From the NCBI RefSeq assembly GCF_030272615.1, contig NC_081414.1, forward strand, positions 232,362,733 to 232,426,732: a stretch of 64,000 nucleotides of DNA, read 5' to 3'. Positions 46,950 through 58,550 of the stretch are shown here, piece after piece. The translations under genes were made by a program, and so were the position numbers. The number at the start of each line of letters is the position of its first letter. Position 1 is the stretch's first letter. A model generated the notes under the pieces. The model had not been told where the DNA came from and did no database searches. It saw only the letters and a program-made list of their open reading frames with translations. Source of the stretch: Cryptomeria japonica. Its lineage: Eukaryota; Streptophyta; Pinopsida; Cupressales; Cupressaceae.

Positions 46950-47760
46950 AAATAGTTTCCAATATTGGCTTGATGATGATTTTTGTATTTGATGACTTCA
47001 TGTGTTGTCATTGATGGCACATATGTTCTAATTGTCATGGTCATCTTTGTTTACCAATTAAGGTAAATCGGCACTATTGAGTCATTATTAACCAATATCA
47101 TATGTATAGTGGAAGTCTAACCGGTATGAAGATGTCTAAACCGATGTAGGTAGATAACTGATATATGTAGTTAAGTCAACCAGCTTTGATCAGTTCCAGA
47201 GTTACTAGTTTTGAGATGCGGCAGATAAAGTCAAGGAGGAGTGTGGAGACAATCACCCAGTATGAATTCAAAGTGAATCGGTTTGTGAGTTTGAAGCGGT
47301 CAACACTTAATCGGTATCTTTTTTTTAACCAGTTTTCCCAATTTGTGTGATGAGTTATCAACGGTTGTGATGTGTTACCACTGACCGACACTATGGCAGT
47401 GATTTGGCAGTGATTTGTGTCGTGTTTAGGAAGATTGTCCAGATTCATTGAACCTAGGAAATTGTGTCAAGGTTTAGGAGCCGATATGAAATCTAATATC
47501 TATAAAAAGATATCATGATGAGTTATTTGACATAGAAGATGCAAGTTATGATATGAGTTGAAGTGGATGCGATTTGTTGAAGGAGTTGCAGAGTATGTCG
47601 ATGATGCAGTAATGTTTGTGCAAAAAAGGATCTAAACCAGCAAAAGGTGTTATTCTTAGATCATCCCATCTAGAAATAATGATGTAATGAATGCCAAAAG
47701 AGGCATTGGCTTTTGTCTTCATAAGAATCACAATTTAGGCCATCAAATTAATTTTCCCTC
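46950..47760 (+). mobile_element. Degraded copia LTR fragment
   Basis: Carries TGTGTTGTCATTGATGGCAC near 47010, matching the copia LTRs at 38710 and 30075, followed by the ACCGGT/ACCGATGT words typical of the 30045 copy. No ends or duplication were found. No coding sequence. Confidence 0.45.
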
Positions 47761-47959
47761 TAAAAACAAATAAAAAGTATTTTTTAATAATTAATACAAA
47801 TGCCAAGAAGGTAGATCATAAAGAATGGCTTCATTAAGTATCACTAAGTCACCCATATATAGCAATTTGGACTCCCAAAAGTGATCAAGGTAATCAACCT
47901 TGAGAAAGGGACATAGTAGTCATCCCTCCGCAAAATTGCCCGTTCTAAAATAATTGCAA
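47761..47959. other. Short unassigned interval
   Basis: AT-rich; nothing recognised. Confidence 0.4.
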
Positions 47960-48372
47960 ATTTGATGTTTATGTGGCATCTTTCACCATGAGATTCTTCT
48001 GTTGCACTAAGTATTTGGCGATGCTCCTATTCCTCAACTTTTTGTGGATGTCAATGCCAACTTCTAGAATCAAGTCTGAAATGCCCTCATCATCCAAATA
48101 GGGTAGCTCCATGAAGGGCTGATATGTTTTCAAAGTGCCCTTTCGAGTAATAAAACATGAAATACATCATGAATTTGACTATGTTCTAAAAGCTCCAACT
48201 CATAGGGAGCCTCTCAAACTCTCCTCATGATATTGTATTGTTTGTAGAACTTGACCTTGAGCTTTTCTAATCTCTTATTCTTGATAGAAAACTACTTGTA
48301 AGGTTGCAACCTAAGAGACATTGAGGCTCTGGCCTCAAATGTCCTCTTTATGCTATTTCAATAAGCATAAAA
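47960..48372 (-). pseudogene. Chromovirus (Ty3/gypsy) pol 3' fragment: integrase tail and chromodomain
   Basis: Minus-strand translation gives SLRLQPYK, KLKVKFYKQYNIMRRV, APYELELLEHSQIHDVFHV, then after a frameshift PFMELPYLDDEGI, RNRSIAKYLVQQKNL and KDAT. These are the integrase GPY/F-type module and the start of a chromodomain, as in Tekay/Reina-like chromoviruses. It has stops, a frameshift, and no RT or LTR nearby, so it is an isolated relic. This lineage differs from the Tat-type D element, which has no chromodomain. Confidence 0.75.
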
Positions 48373-48389
48373 CTTTTACGTCGTGTATG

Positions 48390-48550
48390 CTTTTGGACTA
48401 TGTTTGACTAATTTTGACTAAGGTACTAAATGTCTCGAGTAAGTCACTAAATGCCATCGAAATGTTTGACTAAGTTTGACTAAGTCACTAAATGTCATCT
48501 AAGCCACTAAGATCCTTGAGTGGCATCGAAATGTCTTGACTAAGTTGCTC
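48390..48550. repeat. Degenerate TTTGACTAAG/CACTAAATG repeats
   Basis: Short direct repeats of TTTGACTAAGT, GTCACTAAATG and CATCGAAATGT, five to six occurrences in 160 bases. No dyad. Local slippage product. Confidence 0.5.
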
Positions 48551-51169
48551 ACTGTAGAAACCTTGGTATCTACAAGTGCCAAATCAACAAAAGTTAATGC
48601 CTCGTATTCATAAAGCTCTATAAATGGAAATATTTATTTGTCAAAGATAAACATTTGTTTTTTACAAATTCACTATTTTTGTTTACAAGATTCTTTGATG
48701 ATAGTGTGGGTTGCATTTGTTTTATGTTAAGCTTGGCTAGCCAATTTTTTGCTAAATGACATCTACTATGGGCATAAAGGCATTAACTTCTAACTTCAGA
48801 AAATGTTTCATCTTCCAAATTTTATATTTCATGCTATGACATGAGAACATAAATTGTGGAGTGTTTTACAAAGACTATTTCTATTGTGTATAAATTAGAG
48901 TTGTTTCTACTCTTTCTATTGAATTAGATCTACTTCAAATACACCAAGTAAAAACATTGCTTTCTTATATTCGCTAACATACTAAACTCAAAGGAGCCAA
49001 ACTTGGTTGTGAAGAAGGTAGACTTTACTATATAGAAAATCTAATGAAAAATTGTTTTGTATAGCCTATTTCACACAAACATTGCTTCTTTTCTTGTATA
49101 TTCATTTTCTAGAGAACGTGCCTTTATATATTGGGCAAACATATCCACCAAAGAAAATTATTCTTGAGTGCAAAGGATTTATAAGGGTCTAAATTAAACT
49201 CTATTGTATGAAACACATTTTATTTATAAAAAAGGATCCAACTAACGAAATCTTACATAAGACAACTAAAATCTAACAAAATTAATTTTAATAGTAGAAA
49301 CATGTATGAATAATCATTTAAATTAATGAATACAAAATACATTTTAATAAGTTCTAAAACTAATTAAGTCTAAAAAGTGTCCCATCACAACTATTGAAGG
49401 GCCTAAGAATTGTAGAGATGAACATCATACTAGTCAAAGTGACTATTAACCTACTACATGAGGACAAACTTCACTAGTCTAGATTCTAATTGTTTCATTG
49501 TGGCAATGATATTTCATATTTACATGAGTTCATGTTAACATTAGATTCTAATTAAATATTATTGATTTTTAATTTTTAATATATTAGTAATGATTTTTTT
49601 TGTAAGTTAAAATGCAAATAAATTATTTATTTCTTATTATTAAGCTAAAAAATACACATATTCAACATTGTAAATATCAAAATAGGAGCTAATAAAAGTA
49701 ATAATCAATGTTGGTGACAAATTGCACAATTATTATGTTTTAAAAAATGAATGAATGCAATAGTTACACACAAGAACTAACAAGATGAGGAACCTCCAAA
49801 TTTATAGTTGAAATAATAAAGTAACACTAAAAATTGAAGAATTTGCATTCAAAACTTGAGGAAAGGTAAAAATAGAGAATAAAAAATACTACATTCAAAT
49901 ATATCAAATATAAGTCACCAAATTTTGATTGAAATAATTAACTATAATATTAAAACGAGGAAAAATATCTCACAAAAATATAAGAATATTATTAATATTA
50001 GAGATAAAATTTTTAAGGTAAAGTAATAGGGAAATTATCAAAATAGATTCAATTTGATTAATGAGATTTCTTCTTGTTAAATGTCTATGAAAATCATTTT
50101 GATGGTATTAATTTAATCTATGAATAAAATTGAATCTAGATATAATATTAAAAAAATATGAAAGTTGGGTTGGGGACTAGGCTAGATCAATGATATTGTT
50201 TATATTTCAATCATACATTTAATTAAATTATTTAAAATATTATAAAATTTTGTTTTATATAAAAATTCATCAAACATTAAAATAGATTATAAAAACAGCA
50301 AAAGAAATCTAATTGTACTAAATTACAATACATTACTTTTTATATTAAAGTTCAATATTCGAATATTACACTTTTCAAAGTAAAAACAAAATAAAAGAAT
50401 CATACAAATAATGAATGGTGGCTTTTTCAAAAATAAAATTAAAAGTTAGATAAAAAAGTAAAATATTTTTCAAATTAAATAAAAATAAACAATTTGAATA
50501 GAATAAAATAATTCATAAATAAAAAGTAAAATATGCTTTCCTCTATATATAATATAGTTTGGTATTTCTAGACATTTATTAGTTTAGGTTGTCAAGTCTA
50601 CCTTTTGTTGCAGTCTGATCACTGCAAAACCGTCCAATACTCATACATACATCATAATGTTGATACCAAGTTAGTTCGATAAACTTAACATATGAATATC
50701 AATGCAACCATGTCATAAGTAAAATGAAACCATTAAATTTACAACTTTTAAATTACTTAACAGTTATACTATTTAACAATTAAAAAGTAAGTTTCTAACC
50801 CACACCATTAAATTCTTAACACACACAAGTTAATGTATATATCAAAATTAGAAGTGTTCTTACAATCTAGACATTAGAATTTTGACTTCATCCAAATTAC
50901 ACCCACACCCCATGATATACGACTAGGAAAACGTTTTTGGTTTTTTTTTGCTTTTTAGTTTTTTTGTTTTTTTAATTTTTTTTTATGACACTCCTGTTAT
51001 GAGTATAATTTATGACACTCCTGTTATGAGTATAATTAAGCTCTGGGCAGAGTTACTTTGAGCACACATGTTGTGTATGAACAATTATCAGATAGAAAGT
51101 TGGGTGTCTAGAACAATCCACTTTGAGCACACATTGTTGTTAGGCAACATGTAGATGGCAAGGTTTAGT
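48551..51169. other. AT-rich intergenic DNA
   Basis: 2.6 kb of very AT-rich sequence without ORF, LTR or RNA gene. A perfect two-copy tandem of the 27-base unit TATGACACTCCTGTTATGAG+7 lies at about 50983-51037, and a T-run at 50940-50985. Confidence 0.6.
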
Positions 51170-51606
51170 CTAGACACCCAACTTTCTATTCGGTAATTGT
51201 TCATCGCTGAGATCTTGTAATTTGTTGGAGATTGCCCTCGTTTGCGTCATTACTTCTGCATTTGGTTGCCCTGAAATGGAGATAGGTGTCTCAGTAGTAA
51301 GTGCTCGTACATTATCAGTGTAAGGTCCTTTACCTCCAACTTGTCCTGAGATATACACAGCGTTGGAGGAGAAAACACCAACTACCACCTGCAAATAGCA
51401 ATTAACTTAGAAACCCTGTTTAAAAAATAAACTGTGTGATTCTAAAAACAAAAGACTAGAGCCATCACCTCTACAAAGCTTGCTGCAATAAGGAGTCCTC
51501 CAACTATGCCCCGGAAAATCTTGCCATCTAAATGAATCAATGTAACACGGAGGCCATTATTGTCCTTTGTGTACGAACGTGACAGAGAAAGAATTTCGAA
51601 CTCTCC
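51170..51606 (-). pseudogene. AHL-type (AT-hook, PPC domain) gene, two 3' exons only
   Basis: Exon A 51606-51469 (46 codons) follows an acceptor CTTCAG and contains GEFEILSLSRSY and GIVGGLLIAAS, the core of the plant PPC/DUF296 domain. The donor is GAG|GTGATG. A 80-base intron (51468-51389) ends TTTGCAG. Exon B 51388-51170 gives VVVGVFSSNAVYISGQVGGK and ISGQPNAE to a TAA-type stop. Both joins are phase 0. Real AHL proteins bind AT-rich DNA in the nucleus; the PPC domain forms their complexes. Here the AT-hook and first half of the PPC domain are not found in the next 2.5 kb upstream. Several conserved positions differ (the SRTGG loop is absent). It is either the end of a gene with very long introns or a relic; I favour a relic. 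Confidence 0.65.
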
Positions 51607-52234
51607 CTGAAGCAAATTGCATACAATGTTAGAACCAAAACTAAACAATTGATAACCAAAAAATGTAAGATTAAACGAGTTATTGTGAAAATTGTAAATG
51701 GAATGGATTAACACTGCATCGTGTGTGTCACAAAAATCTGCTTCCAAGAAAACAAGCCAGAAATTCATAAAGAAATCCAGAGGTAACTTCAAAGCCGAAA
51801 CCAAAAAAAGTTAGACAAAAGAAGCTTGAAAGAAAACCTAATCATGGTCTTTATAAAGACACTTAATTTCAATCATTTAACTTATCTCAAGAAAAGATTA
51901 AAGCTTTGCCTGGAAAAGAACACGTCACAGTGGGGAATCAATAATTGCAAATGTCAGAAAACAAGAAACTATCACCTCCATTCTTAAGGTCGAGATGCTT
52001 GTTTGATAATGAATTTCTACATAGAGGAGATAATTCAGTTCAACATACTGTGGGATTACATTTTCTTACTAATGTATTTGCCGTCACTACTAGAAAAAGT
52101 GAAATAAGATCATATTTAGCAACATTATACTATAGCAAACTAATGCTGAGGCATTTGCATCTCAGTTCACATCAGCACTATTATTAATGGTGATAATTGT
52201 GATTGTGTTCTTTGCAAAGTAACTATTGCTGCCA

Positions 52235-52412
52235 TAGTTTGGACACACAGAAACTTAACAATAAACAGGTGATGCAAATTAAAATTGAAAAACTATATAT
52301 GATCAGCATCACCATATGGCGCTTAGTTTGGACACACAGAAACTTAACAATAAACAGGTGATGCAAATTAAAATTGAAAAACTATATATGATCAGCATCA
52401 CTATATGGCATT
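52235..52412. repeat. 89-base tandem duplication
   Basis: AGTTTGGACACACAGAAACT... is repeated head to tail, with nearly identical copies (CACCATATGGCGCTT versus CACTATATGGCATTA at the end), so it is recent. Confidence 0.85.
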
Positions 52413-52717
52413 ATTCTATATTTAAATTTTCAAAAAAAAACCGATATTTTTAAATAAAGAAAAAAACAACAGGCTGTCCTGTCCATTTTGAAAGTGACTT
52501 TAGAATGTTATCAAACAAGTGATTTCTGATCTATTTCAAGGTGCCTTGCAGGGGAAAACAAAAAAAGAAGAAAAAGACCATAAGGGTATTTATTTCAATG
52601 ACTTTAAATCTACTATATAAATTTCCCTGTATCTTAATTCTATAGAAGTACTCATATTTAGCAAGAAATTTGATCAAAGCCCATCTATCTCCTTAATCAC
52701 TAAATTCTGATCCTGAA

Positions 52718-52843
52718 ATACCGACAACTTGCCAAGAAATGGGGCCCATAAGCCACACATCCTTATGCCCTAATTTCCTCATACCGACAACTTGCCAAGA
52801 AATGTGGCCCATAAGCCACACATCCTTATGCCCTAATTTCCTC
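52718..52843. repeat. 63-base tandem duplication
   Basis: ATACCGACAACTTGCCAAGA... is repeated head to tail; copies differ at about one base (GGGGCCC versus GTGGCCC). A third CCCCATAAGCCACACATG fragment follows at 52849. Confidence 0.85.
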
Positions 52844-54400
52844 ATACCCCCCATAAGCCACACATGTTTCTCTGAGTTTCAAAGATGGTGGTAGAGGGCA
52901 ACACGGGGGATGGCTTCTATGATGGAAAAACATTAATATCGAATGTCGGTGAGGGTATCGGATGGCAAATTTCATAAATGTTTACATCCTATCAATTGTG
53001 TAATTAAAATATGACGCAAGAGCATCCGAGATCATAGGCGATCCTACATTTTTTTAAAAAAATTGGATTATATTTTCTCAGTTTTGAGATATTAGGTTAA
53101 TTCAGGCATCTCTCGAAATTTTTAAGGCTTTCCTATGGTCAGAATTATATATTTTGAAATTGTAGACTCGCTATTTTAAAGGTGTCATAGGCAGTTTTAT
53201 GGAAACAATTGTTCTTGAAAATCTATGTATAAAAATTGGACAAATTTTCTGTAATAGAAACATTCATAGGAGCATTTATTCAAATGTCTAAAAGATTTCG
53301 TGATCGAATTCATCATCATTTTGGAGAATTTAAAATTTTCTGTTTTCCTGATAATTTATAAAAAATATTATTTTTGAATATTTATTAGAGCTGGAATGAA
53401 ATGGCTTAGAGGAGAGCTTAAAGAGGTCATTATACGCAGATGATTTCAAGCTTCTGATATATGCATAAAGTCGTTTTTCAGGCTGTTTCTTGAAAAATAG
53501 ATATGGGGCAGCTATTTAAGGGCAATAAATTCCTTTTCTCAAGAAATGCTTTCGTGATGGTTTCCAAATCGTTATCGTAAGTTTAATCGCCAAATTCATT
53601 TTAAATGGAGGGATTTTAATTTTAAAAAATGGTAACTAGTCTCCCATGTTTGGGAGGCGTTGTAAAGGCATTTAAGGTGTAAGGTGGCATAGGAGTTATG
53701 CAGCTGCCCATTTATGGGCTTTAAACTATTTAAAACAGAATAATTAAATGATATTTGCCAGCGTGGAGGAGAGTGGAAGTTGGAAGGAAGAATTAGAAGT
53801 GAAAAAGCAAGAGGAGGTGAAGAATAAGGAAGAGGAGACCATTTTGGGGGCTGTTGAAAAAAAAAGTGGGAGGACTATTTTTGGGGGCAGGAATGAAAGA
53901 TCTGTAATAAAGAAATGTAGAGGATAGAGAGCTCTGTATGGAGCTTGAAAGAAAAGGAGAGATGATGAGTGGTGATAGGCCATGAAGGTCAAGAACATAA
54001 TTTTATTTTGTAGCAGATTTATGTAAACTAAATTGAATTGAAAAAAAAATGAGGATTTGATATTAAATTATACGAAGTTTTGTGTTGTGAGTTTGTATTG
54101 AGAGTACACAGTCTCTACATCAAAATATAAAACATCATTCAATATTTTAGATGGATGAATTTCAAATAAAAATAGCATCTATGACATTGAACATTGACCA
54201 ATGACTATTCAAAATTGAGATGATGAAACAATTGACCAACCAAGATACAAATCTAGCGTAGGTGACCTCCATTATGCAATACGGATTTTTTTTTCATTTA
54301 CCTTATATATTGTTCTATGAGTGGTATAACTCTACCCCGTACATATTGTAAGAAGAATAGTTTGTTTACTCTAAGAATAAAGGTAGAGATAAAGACAGTA

Positions 54401-54792
54401 TTTTTTTTTATCAGTAAAGGCAGAGTCATAATTATATATTCATTTTTATAAAAGATCCAGAATTCCAAAAAGATCATAAACCTAAGATAGACATTTGAAA
54501 CCATTCCCTGGATTTACAGTGAGGGAATCTAGTTTCAATGCCCGCATATTCTGAGCTAAAAATGAAAACAAGTTTATCTTGCACTGCATTAAGCCCTATA
54601 CAGTTTCTTCATCAATTCCAAAAAACCTTAAGTGTTTATAGCAACGAAGATCAAAGCTTAACATTCTAATTACGAGTTTAGGTTTAACAGAGATTATCTA
54701 AAATATTTTTAAAGAAAAAACTTGTAAACCAGCAGACAACTAAAGGCTTAGCAATGTCTTCAAAAGAAACCACCAGCATAAAACCTATATGT
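54401..54792 (-). other. Possible 3' UTR and poly(A) of the 249-codon ORF/LINE
   Basis: Below the ORF stop lies non-coding sequence ending at a T-run on the plus strand (ATTTTTTTTTTATC, about 54400-54410), which reads as a poly(A) tail in the minus orientation. A second T-run is at 54287-54296. This would fit the end of a retroposed transcript, but no flanking duplication was identified. Confidence 0.35.
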
Positions 54793-55542
54793 TTAAAGAT
54801 CTTCATGTGGCTCAACAGGGGGAATTGGAACTCTGCCTCTGCACGGAGGCCGTTCTCGACCACGACCACAACTACGACCCAAACCTCTGCCACCACCTCT
54901 CCTGCCCTGTTCAGCATGGGGTTCCTCTTCTTCTGCTTTTGGTGGCAGAACTCCATTCAACCTAGCAAATTCAAGGAGTTCTTCCTCCCTACCCAAATCT
55001 TCTGGATTCTCGCCAAGGAAGCACCATTTGAGGAATTTGAGCCCCATACCTGCGAAAGATCTGTGATTGTCTACGTCCTTGCCTTTAAGGTCGAGCAGAA
55101 AGGGATAATATTTGATGAGTTCCCTTGGAACATTGAACAGTATTCTATCACTCGGTCGGGAAGCTCCTGAATCATAGCGCACCTTGTTGAGGATCTCTTG
55201 CAATTCTAGCAAGATTTCGTCTAGGAATAGCTTCTTTGTGAGGATCCAAACAGTTTGCTTAGCTAACTTCAAATCCAAAAGGGAGGCAACAAATCTAGAT
55301 GAAATGCTTGTATTATCACGAGGGTATTCCTCCCTTCTTAAATGCCCATTTCCCAGAATCAACTTTAACGCCAAAATGATTGTTGGTTCTGGATGAAGCA
55401 GTAGCCACTTCAATCTTAAGTCTGTTATTTTCCTGAATGAAACTTGTCGAGTGGAAGCCGAAAGGGAGATGGGAGTATCTACGCCAAAGCATGAAATTGG
55501 CCTTACGCTCATTATAAACCCATACGGCTCCTCACCAGACAT
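54793..55542 (-). CDS. Intact 249-codon ORF of unknown function, downstream of a LINE
   Basis: Product not recognised. It has a moderate start context (GCC before ATG) and a further 23 open codons upstream to a TAA at 55612-55614, so the true start could be earlier. Codons 1-30 are mixed; 35-190 look helical and globular, with Leu/Ile-rich stretches (RLKWLLLHPEPTIILALKLI, ELIKYYPFLLDLK, FLKWCFLGE). It ends in an acidic run (KAEEEEPHAEQ) and an Arg/Gly-rich tail (GRRGGGRGLGRSCGRGRERP) of the kind that binds nucleic acid. It lies 184 bases downstream of the last LINE RNase H codon, same strand. The LINE is full of lesions while this frame has none. It could be a recent host gene or retrocopy, sequence carried by the LINE, or an endogenised viral gene; none is shown. 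Confidence 0.5.
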   Translation of the reverse strand: MSGEEPYGFIMSVRPISCFGVDTPISLSASTRQVSFRKITDLRLKWLLLHPEPTIILALKLILGNGHLRREEYPRDNTSISSRFVASLLDLKLAKQTVWILTKKLFLDEILLELQEILNKVRYDSGASRPSDRILFNVPRELIKYYPFLLDLKGKDVDNHRSFAGMGLKFLKWCFLGENPEDLGREEELLEFARLNGVLPPKAEEEEPHAEQGRRGGGRGLGRSCGRGRERPPCRGRVPIPPVEPHEDL

Positions 55543-55726
55543 GGCTACCGAATTCTTTGACGCCTTGATGGTTGTCGAGGGTACGGAGAAAGGTCTGAAG
55601 CAGATTGATCTTTAATGAGATCACTTGCAGATTGGGAAAGGATAATGGCTTGCAAAGAAAGCATAGCAGAGCCTAGGCGGCACTTTCTTTAACGCACATT
55701 AATGAGAAATTCCTTGCATGTAATAG

Positions 55727-57657
55727 TTAGCCTTGATGGTTGCCTCGTTGTTCCCACCAGTGAATAGAAACGCCCTCTGCTGCAACTTTTGAGAGGGCAT
55801 TTGCCTCTGTGTTCACTTCTCTGAAAATATGTTCAGCCTCATATTGCTCTAGCTTCACCAAGTTTTCTGATATACTATCTAGAATTGCCGATAGCCGCCA
55901 GTTTGGGGTTTTTTGCATTTTGATTGCATTATTGCTATCTCTGAATCTCCCTCCACTGTGATGTTTCTTAATCCATGGTTGATGCAATCCATTAATCCTA
56001 ACTGTAAGGCTTTAAATTTTGCTATATTGTTAGTGTCCGATGGCATTGGCTTAGCCATTTTCCCAATGATTGACCCTGAGTGGTCTCTAATCACATATCC
56101 TATGCCTGAAGGGCCTGGGTTGCCTTTGGAAGCACCATCAAAATTCAATTTTAACCACTCGCGCTTAGGAGGGATCCAAATAACTTCCTTTCTAGACTTG
56201 GATTTTTGCCCAAAAGAGGGAGGAATCTTAATTCCCTACCAATTTTTCCTTATAATTTCATCCCAAGAAGAGAAAATTTTGGACGATTCTATTGAGAAAG
56301 CTAATTTACAGTTTACTGTCTCAACAATTGACGTTTCATTTGAGTTTAGGACTAATTCAAACCTTCTGGCTTTATTATCAAAGAGCCTTCGATTCCTTTC
56401 TTTCCAAATTTCCCAGACAAGGCAAGACGGGGAAACTTCCAAAATATGGCTCAAGGTGCTTTCCTTCAAAGGAAGAGGCCAATATTGGAAAAGAGAAATT
56501 ATATCATTAGGCAGAGCTAAAATCCACCCCAATTTTGCACAAAGTCATCGCCAGCAGTTTGAGGCAAAGGAGCAATTCAAAAGAAGGTGATCAACTGTCT
56601 CTGCATGGGCTTTACACATGATGCATCTAGAAGGCCCTTCATAGCCCATTTTAGTGAACTTTTCTGTCGTTAAAAATCTTTTTTGGAAAGCTAGCCATGC
56701 AAAAATCCCTGCTTTTGGAATAATCTTACTACTCCAGAAAAGCCTAATTGGAATGTCTTGTTCATCTTGATTTGAAGCGCTAACTAAAACTCTGTAACCA
56801 TCTTTAGTATTATACTGCCCTGTTTTGGAGTAGGCCCAAATTAAAGTATCTTTCTCTCTTCTAGGGTTGATGTTTCTTACTTTTAACAAATCTAAAAGTT
56901 GTTCTAATTCAACCCTTGGAATAGGCAATCCATCCATAGACTTCCACCTCTCCGTCCTTGCATATTCAAAGTCCTTTCCACCGCTATATAGTCACTGACT
57001 CAGGATCCCCAATGTTGCTTAAGCCAGTGCTCTGTTGTTGGAATGTTGAGAGAATTTGCAATGCTAGGATATCCTCCCCATGAGTCATCCCTAAAAAGGC
57101 TAGAGGTTCCATCATGAATTCCTCGAGACATGGAATCTGAAATCAGATTTCTACAAGAGACAATGAAATTCCAAGTTCTTTCAAATGAATGTTTGCTCTA
57201 AGGAGATTATGGGGATCCTGATCTGAAAGATATTTAGTTGTCAGCATCCTAACCCATGTTGCGTTAGGATTTTTTATTAACTTCCAAGCTAGTTTTGCCC
57301 CAAGGGCTTTGTTTTGCAATTTTAGATCTTTAATTCCTAAACCCCCCATTGACTTAGGTTTGATAATTTTATCCCATGCGATTAAGGCAATTTTCCTTCC
57401 AGGAGTTTGTGCTCTACTCCATCTTTAGCTTTAGAGGATCCCAAAGTTTATTGTTCCTAGTCCTCTATCAATTGCTGATGTGTGACAACAAAATTTGTGG
57501 TTACTTTGACTCCCTCTAGAAGGTTGTTAGATTGTCTTGATTTTATAGCCCTCCCTAAAGCTTCCCCCATTATGATGTAGAGAAATGGAGATATAGGATC
57601 TCCTTGCCGGATGCCCCTTGAAGAAGAGAAGAAGCCTGTTGGCTTTCCATTTATCAA
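55727..57657 (-). pseudogene. LINE (non-LTR retrotransposon), 5'-truncated and deleted
   Basis: Minus-strand parts in order: the RT palm with SSRGIRQGDPISPFLYIIMGEALGRAI (57657-57457), ending THQQLIED where LINEs have the ADD catalytic box, then a deletion. Next RKIALIAWDKI and GGLGIKDLKLQNKALGAKLAWKL (57400-57143), and a zf-RVT domain with CIMCKAHAETVDHLLLNC (56937-56545). Last is an RNase H domain: NFDGASKGNPGPSG, NNIAKFKALQLG, VEGDSEIAIM (56148-55879) and, after a frameshift in AAAAACCCC, REVNTEANALSK (to 55727). RT and RNase H active sites are both damaged, so it is inactive. 5' truncation is usual for LINEs. Confidence 0.88.
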
Positions 57658-58550
57658 AATAGAAAATTTGGGTGTAGATCACCATCAAGAAGACATCTAT
57701 TTGATATATGTGTACAGAAAATAGTGCATACTTAACACTTTTCCCTCTGTATTTTGTACTAATTTTAGTGCCCATCATTTTTAGATAAGATTAGCACTTA
57801 TTTAGCTTGTTTTTTAACCGAACTTCTCACAAATATATCAATCCATTCAATCTAGAACCACTCTACTGTCAAGACCCTATTACTCTTTATCTACAATGTT
57901 GTGTCCCTTTGCTAGTGTGAACTTAGGTCTATTAACCTTGGGGTTGTTAAGATTTGAAGAGGACTATTCAACCTTGATTCATAATGAGGATCTACTACCA
58001 CTCTATGTCCTCAAATTGTAATAACCCTTGGTGGTTGATTTGCTTAGAAATTGTTTGTCATGTATTTCAAACACACCAAAATGGATATTTTGACAAATTC
58101 ATAAGCAAAGGTTAATATCACAAGAACAGCATTATTATGCTATTTTCAAATATAAAATGAAATGTCGTTATTGTGCATCTTGTGCTATAAATTTCTGTTA
58201 CAATGCTTATCAAAGAACACTAATGTTTATACAAACTTTCGAACAAAATCACCAAATAACCCATAACCTTATGATATTGCCCATAAGTCCTTTGGCTGAC
58301 AGCAGAGCATTAAGTCTGGATAACTAGCAATGCAATGGACTACAGCCAATGCTAACTTCGAATCTCCCAAAATTCTGTTTGCCACGCCTAGAACTTATTT
58401 TCTGTCGTTATGAATGGTTTTGTTGCAACTTTACTGACCCTACATGACTTGTGAATGGCGGCAGACATTAATGGTGGTAATCCCATCGAAATCACACCTT
58501 CAATGTTTCTATGCATAGATTAGGGCCGCGATGGGATTAGGAACAGATTC
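57658..58550. other. Intergenic interval
   Basis: No gene, LTR or structural RNA recognised. About 58430-58550 is less AT-rich (GGCGGCAGACATTAATGG, GGGCCGCGATGGGATTAG) and leads into the TATA-bearing duplications. Confidence 0.45.

Larger units (their letters stand above)
51607..54400. other. Intergenic or intronic DNA with two tandem duplications
   Basis: If the AHL exons belong to a live gene this would be intron. No exon was recognised. An 89-base unit is duplicated in tandem (52235-52323 and 52324-52412). A 63-base unit is duplicated in tandem (52718-52780 and 52781-52843). The rest is AT-rich with no coding signal; the frame at 53744-53998 (minus) is hydrophobic low-complexity sequence and is not called. 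Confidence 0.5.

Noticed and set aside
51945-52187. 80-codon plus-strand ORF opposite the AHL exons
   Set aside because: No motif and unbiased codon use.
53744-53998. Hydrophobic 84-codon minus ORF as a membrane protein
   Set aside because: Phe/Ser/Leu-rich translation of a purine-rich tract; no start context or homology recognised.
54793-55542. Calling the 249-codon ORF an endogenous viral capsid
   Set aside because: Length and basic tail would fit, but I saw no diagnostic motif, so it is left as unknown.
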